This document shows, in pieces, positions 1-10,902 of a stretch of DNA of 64,000 nucleotides. The first letter of the stretch is position 1, and every line of letters begins with the position of its first letter. Position numbers and translations under genes: made by a program. The DNA comes from Artemisia argyi (taxonomy: Eukaryota > Streptophyta > Magnoliopsida > Asterales > Asteraceae). The stretch is from positions 113,761,042 through 113,825,041 of the forward strand of contig CM060704.1 of assembly GCA_030686995.1 (NCBI GenBank). The letters run 5' to 3'. The notes below the pieces were generated by a model. That model was given only the letters and a program-made list of their open reading frames with translations, was not told the origin of the DNA and did not search any database.

Positions 1-775
1 TTTGATTTTGTTGTTATTGATTGTTGATTCCGCTTCATTTTGAGTTATTTTAGCTTGTTGAATCTTTGGTTTGGTGTTTAGTAGCTTAATTCATGGTTTC
101 ATAGTTACAACTGTCTATTAAATGGGTGTTTGGTTCTAGCATTTACTGTGTGTAATTGTAGTTTGATTGCTGTTTTACTGTCACTCTTAGGCTACTTCAG
201 TGTTATAATAGAGAATTGATTCACAAAATTGGTAGTGTATTTCACAAATAGTCAAAGTTTGATTTTCAATTAGCTTAACAGTTAGAGTATCATGAAAACA
301 GTTAGTGTAATTGTAGTCATAGTTGCATAATCAATATAAGTAGCATAATCTAGATTTATATAAGCTTAATTCAACATCTAGGAGTAGATTTATCCAGTTA
401 AAATTGGATTTAGTCAATTGGTGAAAACTAGTTTAAAGTCGACTGTTTCATTGTTTTATGTTTCTAATAGAAGCTGAACTTTGATCATTTTAGAGTAGCA
501 TATTATAATTTCTTATAGGGATTTTTGGTTTGAATTTCCGTTTTTAGATTTTAAACGTTTGTGCATATTTAGCTTGTACCTTCTACTTATTTCAGTATTT
601 CTTTTAATAATTTGAATTTCACTATCACAATTTTCACATTTCACTTTTCACTACGCGATTCACGAATCGATAATTCGAGATTCCATTCAAACCTTCGTTG
701 GGAAATGACTCGGGTGATCCATATTTCTCGCGAATTTTCTCGATACTTAAAATATATACTATAATTGAGCGAATC
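1..775 (+). repeat. Element A 5' LTR (partial, internally deleted)
   Basis: This is the right-hand part of the 5' LTR. Bases 1-528 match 8478-9005 and 529-775 match 9912-10159, so about 906 bp present in the 3' LTR are missing here. The LTR ends in GAGCGAATCA just before the primer site. By eye about 13 differences occur in the first 528 bp (about 2.5 %). Confidence 0.9.
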
Positions 776-781
776 AATTTT

Positions 782-799
782 TGGCGCCGCTGCCGGGGA
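782..799 (+). other. Primer binding site, tRNA-Asp type (element A)
   Basis: TGGCGCCGCTGCCGGGGA lies six bases after the LTR end. It fits the 3' end of plant tRNA-Asp, the usual primer of the Athila/Tat lineages, with one base differing from the common TGGCGCCGTTGCCGGGGA form. Confidence 0.9.
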
Positions 800-1303
800 A
801 GGTTGATGTGAGTTTTTGAATATTCATTTTGAAAAATCGTGTTTTGATAAGCCTTCCTCTATCTTGTATATATTTTCTATAAAAATATAAAAATAGAAAA
901 ATCAAAAAACATTTTTCTTAAATTGGTTACAAAAATACAAAAATAAAGTTACAGCTTCGACTCTCCCGTGGAAGGGAGGGTGTTGTAAACCAAATAAGTC
1001 TTACAACATAAAAAAAATGTGAAATTAGTTGTTTATCAGATTACTTCAATTCTACAACCGAATACGCGGGAAATACGGAAGCTAAGACATTAAATTGCTA
1101 GCTGAAGAGAGAAACACTCTTCTTTCCCGTTCCGTCGCGAGTAGTTTTGAAGGAAACGATTATGATTAACGTAACGTTTTATAAAAATAAAAACAAAAGA
1201 ATAAAAAGTTTTTGAGATTTGTGTAAAAAAAATAATAATAATAACAAAAAGATTTTCCTTTTTCTTTTCTTCTTCTTTTTCTTTTTGATTTTGTTTTTGG
1301 TGT
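800..1303 (+). other. Element A untranslated leader
   Basis: This is AT-rich sequence between the primer site and the gag start. It has A-rich runs and a TTTTTCTTTT-type pyrimidine run at about 1255-1295, and I see no gene in it. Such leaders usually hold packaging signals, but no specific structure was recognised. Confidence 0.6.
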
Positions 1304-3212
1304 ATGCACACCCGTTCTACTTCTGAGAGTCTTACTTCTCCGTTCTCAAACCCCAAGAGGGTTTTACGACATAATCATCGGGTTCATTTATTTAACGACG
1401 AGGAAATGAACCAGAACGAACAACACAATGGACCACCGCCGATGGGTGGTCCTCAACAAAATGTGATCCCTCCGATGGGACCACAACCGGCTTTTGATCC
1501 ATGTCTGATGGAGGAATAACTCCAATCACCATTCAATGGTGTGAGGAGAGCCATCGTGATTCCAGAAATCAATGCCAATTTTGAGATTAATCACGGATTA
1601 CTCAACTTGATCACGGGTATATCCTTTCACGGGTTTGAACACGAGGACCCATATGCTCACATAAGAAATTTCACTGACATCGCTGAGACTATTAGGATGA
1701 ATCAAGTTCCTCACGATGTGGTCAAATTGAAGTTGTTTCCTTTCTCCCTTAAAGGGGCAGCCCGGATTTGGCTGGAAAAGGGACCACCAAATTCGATTCA
1801 CACTTGGAATGATCTTGCTTCCAAGTTTGTGAATTATTTCTATCCTCCTTCTAAAACTTCTAATCTTCGATCCAAAATCTTTCGACCAACAAGCTTTTGA
1901 TGAGTCGTTCAGCGAAGTTTGGGATCGATATAAAGATTTGTTGGAAAAATGTCCGAACCATGGGTTCACCGACCTTCAGTAGATTGATACTTTCTATAAT
2001 GGGTTATGTCATGTTGATCAAGACTCACTCAATTCTGCTGCGGGTGGGAACTTGTTGGCTCGAAACACAAATGATGCTTTCATGATAATTGAGAATAAGG
2101 CTCGTGTGAGAATGTCTAGAAATAAACCTCAAGTGTCTAATGCTAGTAAAACAAATGATGAGATGATGAGTATGCTAGTGGCTCTTACTAAAAAAGTTGA
2201 TGCAATGTCTTTTGAAAAACCAAATCATCAAGTGAATGTTGTCAATCAAGGTTGTGTAACTTGTGGTGGTCCACATCCGTATTACGAGTGTCCGGCCACC
2301 GGTGCCTTTTCTCAAAAGAATGCGTATGCTGCAAATACGGGTAACAACGGTTATCCACCTCAAGGAGATCGAAATCTTCTCAGCTACCGTTCCACCAATT
2401 TTCTTGGACCACCCAAACAACCAAACCAAGTCAATCAGAATCATAATGTGCAGAATCGTAATAATCAAGGAAATCAAAATCAGAGTCGAGTTAATAACGG
2501 TTTTCAAAATCATAATCAAGGATTTAATCAAAACCGGGGTTTTCAAGGAAATTACAATCAAGGCCCGACTCAAGGGAATTTTCAAAACCAAGGAAACTAT
2601 GGAAACCCTGGGAATTTCCAAAATACTAACCATGGAAATCAGAATCATGGTAATTTTCAAAACCGTGGGCAGAATTTCAATAATAATCAAAATCAAGGTG
2701 TTATTCAAAATCCATCTCCCACGGATGATTTGATTAAGCAATTGCTTCAGAACCAACAAGCTTTTATGGCAAAATATGAAGAATCAACACGGTTGTTTGC
2801 TAATCAAATTAGTGATATAAACAAACGTTTAAATGATCGACCCTCGAGTTCGGGTACTACTTCTCTTCCAAGCAACACGATCGCAAACCCGAGGGGCGAG
2901 ATTAAGGCGATCACGACTTGCAGTGGTGTTAAATATGATGGACCCATAGCTCCTACTACCTCTTCTTCGTCTCCTCCTAAGGTAGTGGACTGTGAGAGCG
3001 AGGTGACAAAGGACCCGGTTCCTCCTACTAATAACGGAGGTTCTGAGAATGTCCAACCTCTGGTTGTCCAAGCATTTAAAGATAAAGAAAAAGTCGTTTC
3101 TGAAAACAATGTTAAATATAAATCTAAACTGCCATATCCGTCAAGGTTTAATGATGAAGAGCTCCTTGCAAAATCTAAAAAACAAATAGAAAAGTTTCTT
3201 GATATTTTTTAA
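1304..3212 (+). pseudogene. Athila/Tat-like gag (broken), element A
   Basis: This would encode the structural capsid protein. The start at 1304 (MHTRS) resembles the MRTRS start typical of the family. The capsid domain spans about 1541-2110 (motifs AIVIPEINANFE, FPFSLKGAARIWLE, FVNYFYPPSKT, then NSAAGGN). A Cys-His motif CVTCGGPHPYYEC lies near 2250, followed by an Asn/Gln-rich low-complexity tract at about 2330-2720. Breaks: in-frame TAA at 1517-1519, a one-base shift near 1880 (frame 2 to frame 0), TAG at 1980-1982 in place of a Gln codon, and TAA at 3210-3212, after which the same frame runs on into the protease. The gene is clearly dead but the family assignment is firm. Confidence 0.85.
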
Positions 3213-3215
3213 AAA

Positions 3216-3725
3216 TTGCACTTCGACATCAGTTTCATGGATGCTCTTGTTTACATGCCAAAGTTTGCTTCAACGTTCAAAAATCTTATAAGAAATAAAG
3301 AGAAATTGCTTAAGTTAGCAGAAACACCGATTAATGCTCAATGCTCCGCTATTCTTCTAAAAAAGCTTCCCGAGAAGCTTGGAGATTCGGGAAAGTTTCT
3401 CATTCCTTGTTCGTTGAAAGATCAAGAGGTTTGCAATGCCCTGGCCGATTCAGGTGCAAGTATTAACCTTATGCCATTATCAATCTATGAACAACTTGGA
3501 ATGGGAGATCTTAAACCGTCTCATATGACTTTAGAGCTTGCTAATCATTCGATTACTCATCCGGTCGGAATTGCAGTAGATGTTTTTATTCAAGTGAATT
3601 CGTGTACTTTCCCCCGACTTTGTTGTTGTTAATTTCTAGGCCGATCCGAGAGTTCCTCTTATACTAGGGAGACCATTTTTGCGAACCGCAAAAGCCCAAC
3701 AGATCATTTTGAGGATACTCTGACT
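3216..3725 (+). pseudogene. Aspartic protease domain (broken), element A
   Basis: This is the retroviral-type aspartic protease that would release Gag products. The active-site motif ADSGASINLMP is intact near 3445-3480. The C-terminal flap/ILGRPF motif is found near 3650-3690 but in another frame: the frame changes near 3612 and returns near 3700, and a TAG lies between. It follows gag in the same frame as the last part of gag, consistent with a single gag-pro reading frame. No RT follows. Confidence 0.8.
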
Positions 3726-4646
3726 TTGCGACATGATGATGATATAATGATTTTTCGTGCCGATGCTTCAAAATCAAAGAAATATATTGTTAAAAGCATT
3801 GATGTTTGTGATTATTCATTTGATGATTTCTTGAAAACTTTCGTCTCCGACTCTTCCCCATCTTTTCCTCCGATTGAAGAATATGATTCTTTTTGGGAAG
3901 AGGTCGTTGAATTCCTTGCTATTGATACGATTCCTTTTTCTGAGATTGATGAATCTTACTTTGATTCGGAGGGAAATATTCTTTTTCTTGAAAATTTGTT
4001 GAAAGATGAATCGTCAATCCCTCCGGATAAAGTTAAGAATAAGATTGAGCCTACGATTGAAGATCCTCTGGAGCCCGAGCTCGAGGAATTTTTACCCGAT
4101 TATGAGAGTTTTTCATTTGATATGACTGAGTAGATTAGTGGCAATCCCATTTTTTGTCCTGATCATTCTTATCCGGTCTATGAAGTGTTTCAATTTGATA
4201 TCGATCATACGAAAGAGACGAGAAGTGGTAGTACCACTTCTTTTGTTCTTATCTCTCTTCCGGAGTATGATTCGTTTTGCTTTAATAAGATTGATTGTGA
4301 GTTTGAAACGTTTTCTGGAAAACTTTCTGATCCAGAGTATGAAAATTTCTGTTTTGATCTTAAAAATGATCATGACCCGGGTGGCATTCTTAAAAATGAG
4401 TGTTTTTATGAAAATTTTATCCCATCCCTCCCACCTGGGAAAGTTTTTCAAATGAGTTTTAATGATAAGATTCATAATTCCACAATTATGAAGTCTTCTT
4501 TTTATGAGGATGATTTGTTCATGATTGTTATCATGACGTTCTTTCCATTTATCACATTTGGTGTGATTTCTCTTCTCCGAAACTCCATCGGGAGTGAGGA
4601 AATTATTTTTGACCCTGGTATCGTTTCTAATAGTTTTCACTATTAG
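3726..4646 (+). pseudogene. Acidic C-terminal region after protease, element A
   Basis: One open frame of about 307 codons, interrupted only by TAG at 4131-4133, continues directly from the protease frame. It is rich in Asp, Glu, Phe and Ser and carries a recurring short motif: EYDSFWEE, DYESFSFD, EYDSFCFN, EYENFCFD. The part around DESYFDSEGNILFLE resembles the linker that precedes RT in related gypsy polyproteins. Here it runs to its own stop (FDPGIVSNSFHY) with no RT after it. Function unknown. Its length and coherence suggest a family feature rather than a random deletion scar. Confidence 0.6.
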
Positions 4647-5294
4647 AATACCATTGGTTATCTCTTCGGGGTGGAACTTTCAAATAATTCATATGTTTAT
4701 CCAAATATTTTGAATGAAAGCCCGAGTGAGATTATTTTTCCACGGATTTTTCCCCAAGAACGAATTAATTCGGGGATCGAGTCAAGCTAATGTGCCTCGG
4801 TGAACAAAAACAAGCGCTTCGTGGGTGGCAACCCATGGTTATCCATTTCATCTTCTTATTTTTCTTATTTCTAACGAATAACGTGAGGAGGGGGTGCCTC
4901 TTCTACTCTTGTGTTCCGTGGTTGTTTGTGAATGTTTGTTTAGGATTGTCCGCGATTTATGAGACTCTCGTGCTCGTCATGATGTTCTTCCTCCACTCGA
5001 GTTTCATTCATCGATGCTTTTGGAAATCCTATATCCGTGAATCTTATCGACTAACGTTTTCTTTGGCATGATTAATAAATGGCCTTAGACTTTTGTAAGG
5101 ATTGCCTTTACCTATAAAACATTGAGGGCAATGTTTAATTCTAGTCCAGGGGAGGGTGAATCTTCGATTCGATTTTACCTTGCATTTTTCACCATGTTGT
5201 GAACTCTCGTAACTCCGTTTTTCCTTAAAATGATGAAAAAATCGAAAAATTTGAAAAATTTTGAAGAAAATCAATGAAAAAGTCATGAAAAAGG

Positions 5295-5325
<31 letters not shown>

Positions 5326-7031
5326 GTTGGAAAAGTTGTGCAAAAATACAATAAAGTTTGAATAAGTGTTTTGACACCTTGTTGACTTTCTTGCTGGCGA
5401 GAGTAGGAATAAATATTTTGACTTGACCGGGCGTGTTGAGCCCTAGTTGTTCCCTTAACCAATGATAATCATATAAGCTTGTGCTAGTTTTGTACACAAG
5501 GAGCTATAAAATGCGAATTCTTTCTTAAGAATCTGCAAGTTCCCGTACTTGACTTTATACATGCGCAGCTTAAAAGCTTTCACTAGTCTTTTACATCAGG
5601 AGCTAGAAAACACGAATTCTTCTTCTTGAATTTGCAAGTTTCCGTAACTGACTTTATATATGCGTGGCTGATTATCGGCTAAGTATTCGCGGGTTTCATT
5701 ACTTGGAATCTTAAATTTTGAAGAGCGAGAAATGATAGAGTTTACTTAGAAGTTAGATGTTAAACGTGGCGTAGTGGTTCTCTTTAGAGCTCATGGAAGG
5801 TACTTGTGGTTTTTTACTCCCATAAAATACGTCACCAATATATAATAGATGTTCTAGGTTAATTAGTGGTATTTAGGTTTGGATAATATTTAGTTCTTTA
5901 TTTTATTAAAAGAATCTTTGCTTTAGAAGTTGGGTACATATCAAGGAACATCAAAAATAAGAGCAAAAATGAAAAAAATCAAAAGTCAAAAGTTGATTAT
6001 GTATGTGGTTTTGGAGCTACCCGATAAGCTTCCATTGATGTTGAGAAAAAAGTAAAGAAAGAAAAAAGTGAAAAATATGAGAAAAGTAAGAAAAGTGAAA
6101 AAATGAAAAAAAATGAAAAGTGAAAGTTGTATTGAATAAGAGTTTGAATGTATAAAAGTTGTTGTCACGTGAGGTGCATGTGGATGATTCTGAATTGGAC
6201 ACATGAGGTGCACGTGTAGTACTACGCAACTTATATATATGAGATTGTAAGTACCCAATTCCTTGATGTGGACCGAATTTCTATTGCAGTGGTTCTTAAG
6301 AGAAAATGAAAACTACTTATTGTTTAAACTTGGTATCACTATCGGACTAAAGAGTATTGAAACGAGAAAATATGAAGAAATTCATTTCTCAACAAAAGTA
6401 AAATATTGAGATACAAAAACTTAGGAAATGGGAGTAAGAAGTTTCCACAAGTAACTTTTATGAGTAGTGTTAGCATCTAACTTGTAAATAAGCTGTGATC
6501 TCGTTTGTACGCTTAGTTTGGGGATTTGTGAAAAATCAAGGATGACAATTTTTATCCGTACGGTCACTTCTCCATGAGAGGTGTTTTTACTCGTTGACCC
6601 TAAAAATTATTTCAAAATAATGAAAGTTCGACAAACCGTCACAAGTATGAAGTATGAAAAGTCCAAAAATAGAAATAAAAGTAGAATAAAGGAAAATTTT
6701 TGGAAAACGGAGCGTTTGCGGGAATAAATAATTTTGTAACTTCTTTTGAACCTCCTTGCTACTTTACAACGTTAGTAGGAAGAGTTATGAAATTATTTAT
6801 CCCAAAAGCGTCACATTGCGTGAGGGCACGACAATACCTTAGTCCGGGGGATTTTGGTGAGTGCTTATTCACTCACCTTTTCTGAGCTAAAATAGGACCA
6901 AATAATCCAAAAACTAACTCAAAACGCCAAAGAAAACATGTTTTTGTGATTGTGAATGTGCAGGTACGGATATCTCGTAAAAAGATGAAAAACAAACGGA
7001 AACCGACAAAAATGAGCACGAGAGAGGAAAG
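4647..7031 (+). other. Element A 3' non-coding region
   Basis: No gene is supported here. The stretch holds the phrase around 4805-4840 (GCGCTTCGTGGGTGGCAACCC) and the ACATTGAGGGCAATG / CCAGGGGAGGG sequence at 5120-5157 that is common upstream of the 3' LTR in Athila-like elements. It also has an A24-type homopolymer at about 5297-5320, a diverged 95-bp tandem duplication (5476-5669) and A-rich GAAAA runs near 6050-6125. A purine run ends at 7031 just before a TGTG that may be the 3' LTR start. Confidence 0.5.
5476..5669 (+). repeat. Diverged tandem duplication, about 95 bp, two copies
   Basis: Copy 1 (5476-5570) and copy 2 (5574-5669) share the order CTAGT..TTTACA..AGGAGCTA..CGAATTCTT..TGCAAGTT..GACTTTATA..TGCG. 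The two are clearly diverged. They lie in A's 3' non-coding part. Confidence 0.7.
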
Positions 7032-10000
7032 TGTGCAGAATAGTCAAAGATAGTCAATACTGAGCCTTAAAAGACTTCAGAGATGTGTGATTTGTCAATT
7101 TTGATCCCTGGTTGAAGTTTCATGAGATTGTCAGATTTGGTCCTCCAAGTTTCAGAATCAGGCAATTTTAGTCCTTGGAAGACACTTTTCATGCTATGAC
7201 ATCTATGGTCCTTGGAGAATCAGAGAGTTACATTATAAGCCCTTGGAGTACATTTTGGATTAATTTCAGATTTAGTCCTTGGAATTTCATTTTCTACAAT
7301 TTTGGTCCTTATTTGTTATTAATAGTGAGCTGAAATTACATTCTCAATAAGCCTTGGTCCAAGTATTAATCTAAAATAAAAAACCAAATCCAATAACAAA
7401 ACCCATAGCCTGATCCATTAATATTCTTGAGCCCAAGTAAACCAAGCCCAAACCTGGTCAACCCATTCCCCACGGTCAAGGTCAAACAAGTCAAACCCCG
7501 CTAAGATATATTACCCTTACCCGCCCCCAATTCACCCCTCTTCCCAGAACTACTGTTCACCTTAGAACCCTAATTACCCCACCCCCTTTAATTACAGCAA
7601 TTAAGGGCAATTGGGTCCAATCACTCGTTTCTAGAAGGATGTCAGATGATGTCAGATAGAGTCAGAGCCGAAGAAACACAAAAAGAGACACATGGCATAA
7701 CTCTATTAGTAGGAACGCGTCACTAATTCTAATCCAAGGGCTATGAATCAAAGGCCAATCATTGATTGAGATCATAGGGCTCAGATTGGCACTCAGAAAG
7801 CACACCACACGGATTGCCAAGCTGGCAATCCGTGGCTATCCTTCTACTAGAATCTTCACTCACTTAGTATAAATAGAGGTGTAGGGCTCTTGTATTAAAG
7901 GTGAGTTTTAGAGTAGCTAAACTCTGCCAAAATTTCATTTGAATGTATTAGTGTAGTTTAGTTGTAATTTCTTTTAATATCAATGAAGTCAGTTTTATTT
8001 TAAATCAATTTAGCTTGTTACTGTTACTGCTTATTATTCATCTCTTATTTTAGTCTTACTACGTTATTTTATTTCATATTACTTACGTTTTCAATTTAGT
8101 TCTTATTTCATTCAGCTAGTTTTCATAAAAACAAATAATAAATATAAAAAAATATAAAAGTAGATTTGTTGCATTCAGCTTTCAAATAAGCTGAATTATT
8201 GTTTGATATTTCTCATATCAGCTAAATATAGCTTTTGTGAGTGTAGTTTCAGTTTCATTGTTCTTTAATTCAAACAGTCAACAGAAGTCAATGGTCTTGG
8301 TTATTTGGTGATCTGAGGTAATTTGGCAGGCCAAAACAGAAAGGAAAAGATTTGAGCGTGTCTGGAGACAGGCTAGCATAGTGAAACATCTCTTTTCATG
8401 CTGAGATGTGAGGATTTGTAAGTTCTAAATTCATATCTCTGATTCAAAATTAGTATAAATGAGTTTCTGTGTATTTGTTTGATTTTGTTGTTGTTGATTG
8501 TTGATTCTGCTTCATTTTGAGTTATTTTAGCTTGTTGAATCTTTGGTTTGGTGTTTAGTAGCTTAATTCATGGTTTCATAGTTACAACTGTCTATTAAAG
8601 GGGTGTTTGGTTCTAGCATTTACTGTGTATAATTGTAGTTTGATTGCTGTTTTACTGTCACTCTTAGGCTACTTCAGTGTTATAATAGAGAATTGATTCA
8701 TAAAATTGGTAGTGTATTTCGCAAATAGTCAAAGTTTGATTTTCAATTAGCTTAACAGTTAGAGTATCATGAAAACAGTTAATTTAATTGTAGTCATAGT
8801 TGCATAATCAATATAAGTAGCTTAATCTAGATTTATATAAGCTTAATTCAACATCTAGGAGTAGATTTATCCAGTTAAAATTGGATTTAGTCAATTGGTG
8901 AAAACTAGTTTAAAGTCAACTGTTTCATTGTTTTATGTTTCTAATAGAAGCTGAACTTTGATCATTTTAGAGCAGCATATTATAATTTCTGATAGGAATT
9001 TTTGGATTTTTAGTAATTCAGTAGTATAGAGAAGCATTCGCCCCACTTATATTCTGGTTTGGTGCTTATTTGTGCAGCTTATTGATACCTACTTGTTTAG
9101 CTATTGAAACTAGTTTACTTAATTGAATTCTAGGCCTGCTAGTTCTAAATTGAGTTTGTACCTAGCTTTACTTGGGTTTCTGAGTTCCTAGGTTAGTACT
9201 TTAGTGTTTCACTATTGTTCAGAGCTTCTGGCTTAATCTGAGTTAGATGTGCTTATTGTTTGGCTTACTCTCAACTGCTTATTGCTTGATTTGAATTGTT
9301 TCTGAGTTACAATTGATGATATTTGCATGATTTTGAGCTTATTAGAGTATATTGTATCTGTGTTCTCAGTTTCAAACAGTTTGGTGGCAAGTGCTTATTA
9401 ATAAGCACTTCCTATAAGCTGTTTTCAGTAGAATAAGCACTTCTGTAACTTATTTCTTTTTCAAAATTTTTCTCCAAGCTTTTCATAATATTTTAGATTT
9501 TTTGTGAAATTTTCATATTTTTATGAGTTGTTTTACTATTTTTCTTAATTTTTCTTAGTTTTTAATTATTTTAAATACTTTTTAATAAATAAAAATCAAT
9601 AAAAAATCAGAAAAAGCCATAAAAAATACAAAAATATTTAAAAAAAATTCTTTTATAATATTTTAGATTTTTCAAAGTTGATTTTGTAATTTTCCCATTT
9701 ATTTTTACATTTTCTTTTATTTTTAATTACTTTTTAATTCCAAAAATAGAAATTAATTGTTAGAAAATAATTAAAAAGTCAAAAAAATATTTTTCTTTTT
9801 CTCAAAATTATTTCAAGTAGTTTAAGTTTTTTAGAAATTAATTTCATATTTGTAGCATAATTTTTAATAAAAAGTTACGTTTTATTTCGTACGTTGCGTT
9901 TAAAAATCGCGTTTGAATTTCCGTTTTTAGATTTTAAACGTTTGTGCATATTTAGCTTGTACCTTCTGCTTATTTCACTATTTCTTTTCATAATTTGAAT

Positions 10001-10159
10001 TTCACTATCATAATTTTCACATTTCACTTTTCACTACACGATTCACGAATCGATAATTCGAGATTACATTCACACCTTCGCTGGGAAACGACTCGGGTGA
10101 TCCGTATTTCTCGCGGATTTTCTCGATACTTAAAATATATACTATAATTGAGCGAAACA
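7032..10159 (+). repeat. Element A 3' LTR (start uncertain)
   Basis: The right end (GCGAAACA, 10159) is fixed by comparison with the 5' LTR. The left end is a guess: TGTGCAG at 7032 follows the purine run AGAGAGGAAAG, which would serve as polypurine tract. It cannot be verified because the left half of the 5' LTR is outside the window. The TATA box at 7868 proves that U3 extends at least upstream of that point. U3 carries repeated TTTAGTCCTTGG-like motifs (7090-7320). The segment 9006-9911 is absent from the 5' LTR. Confidence 0.6.
7868..7875 (+). promoter_or_regulatory. TATA box of element A LTR
   Basis: TATAAATA followed by AGAGGTGTAGGG, in the expected place inside the 3' LTR. The homologous site of the 5' LTR lies outside the window. 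Confidence 0.7.
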
Positions 10160-10739
10160 GTTTCCCAAAAAAAACTTGGGTTAAGTTACTATCGATATAT
10201 TCCCCTAGAATTTTCATAACCATGAACTCAACCAAATAAGCAAAGCTTCCTACAAACACATGCAATGCCTTTGCCCTAGCAACAATATTATCTCCTTTAT
10301 ATTCCAACTCATTTACCATAATTTTATTGTATTCACTACGCGAGATTATGTTCATTGGTAAAGACGAGTTAAGGTAGGCATCAAAGCTCCTAAATCCAAT
10401 CTTACAATGAAACTGCATATTAAATGGGCTGTCATTCTCAATCCTTGTTCTAGGGTCGACATACCTAAGAGGGTTCATCTCATCTTCCATCCTGTCCTCA
10501 TTAATTACATCACCATCATCTAGGTCCTCATCGGAGTCCGAATAGTAAAAAGGACTAGCCTTATGGTCAATATCATGGTCGGACTCCTCCATCTCAGAAT
10601 TATTGTCAAAGTGATGGTCAGGCGAGAGGTTAGATGGGTTCTCATTTTCCACTAAAGGGATTGGGGCGGGTACTTGGAAAATCCTACGACGAAAAACATG
10701 AATAACAGGAACCAAACGATCAATGCTATTGTTATCCAT
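10160..10739 (-). pseudogene. Truncated ORF with a protease-like domain lacking the active-site Asp (element B)
   Basis: From the ATG at 10739 the first half is acidic (DSDEDLDDGD). It then enters a domain that matches the order of the Athila protease of element A: FHCKIGF..SSLPMNIISRSEYN..HVFVG..LTQVFFGKLF aligns with ADSGASINLMPLSIYE..DVFIQ..PLILGRPFL. The catalytic D-S-G triad position reads N-S-S, so it cannot act as an aspartic protease. Related plant sequences I recall have the same replacement, which would make this a retained inactive domain. The coding part is truncated at 10160 by A; the apparent continuation to 10017 is A's LTR read by chance. Confidence 0.6.
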
Positions 10740-10878
10740 CGAGATAGCTTACGAAAAAAGGAAACAAAGAAAAAAGATAGACTAAAGAAACCTATAAAAA
10801 TAAAAATAAAAATCTTACTAGAAAGGAATCTAGCAAGTAAACCTAATAAAAAGAAATTCTAACCTAGACAATAACTAT

Positions 10879-10896
10879 TCCCTGGCATCGGCGCCA
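10879..10896 (-). other. Primer binding site, tRNA-Asp type (element B)
   Basis: On the minus strand the site reads TGGCGCCGATGCCAGGGA, complementary to the tRNA-Asp 3' end with two differences from the common form. It lies six bases from the LTR end at 10903 and fixes B's orientation. Confidence 0.85.
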
Positions 10897-10902
10897 AAAA
10901 CT

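Larger units (their letters stand above)
1..10159 (+). mobile_element. Element A: RT-less Athila/Tat-like Ty3/gypsy retrotransposon (left end outside window)
   Basis: The block has a partial 5' LTR (1-775), a tRNA-Asp type primer site (782-799), a gag-protease coding region (1304-about 3725), an acidic ORF (3726-4646), a long 3' non-coding stretch and a 3' LTR ending at 10159. The two LTR copies align base for base, 1 matching 8478 and 775 matching 10159. No reverse transcriptase, RNase H or integrase motif is present, so the element is non-autonomous. Its right end abuts a minus-strand reading frame of element B that stops exactly at the LTR end, so A probably inserted into B. Its TSD cannot be checked because the left end is missing. 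Confidence 0.85.
10160..10902 (-). mobile_element. Element B internal region (minus strand), cut by element A
   Basis: Read on the minus strand, this is LTR end, primer site, short leader and the beginning of a protease-like ORF. It stops abruptly where A's LTR ends, so the rest of B should lie left of A, outside the window. B is the outermost element of the nest. Confidence 0.75.

Noticed and set aside
2175..2759. 194-codon open frame on the minus strand
   Set aside because: Shadow of the Asn/Gln-rich part of A's gag on the other strand; low-complexity composition keeps it open.
4790..5071. 93-codon frame rich in Phe and Cys, looking like membrane segments
   Set aside because: Lies in A's 3' non-coding region around the common GGCAACCC phrase; hydrophobic only because of T-rich DNA.
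5297..5320. Poly(A) tail of a retroposed transcript
   Set aside because: A-run stands inside A's 3' non-coding region among other A-rich runs; no TSD or gene upstream.
10017..10159. C-terminal 48 codons of the minus-strand frame at 10739
   Set aside because: This part is A's LTR read through by chance; B's coding part stops at 10160.
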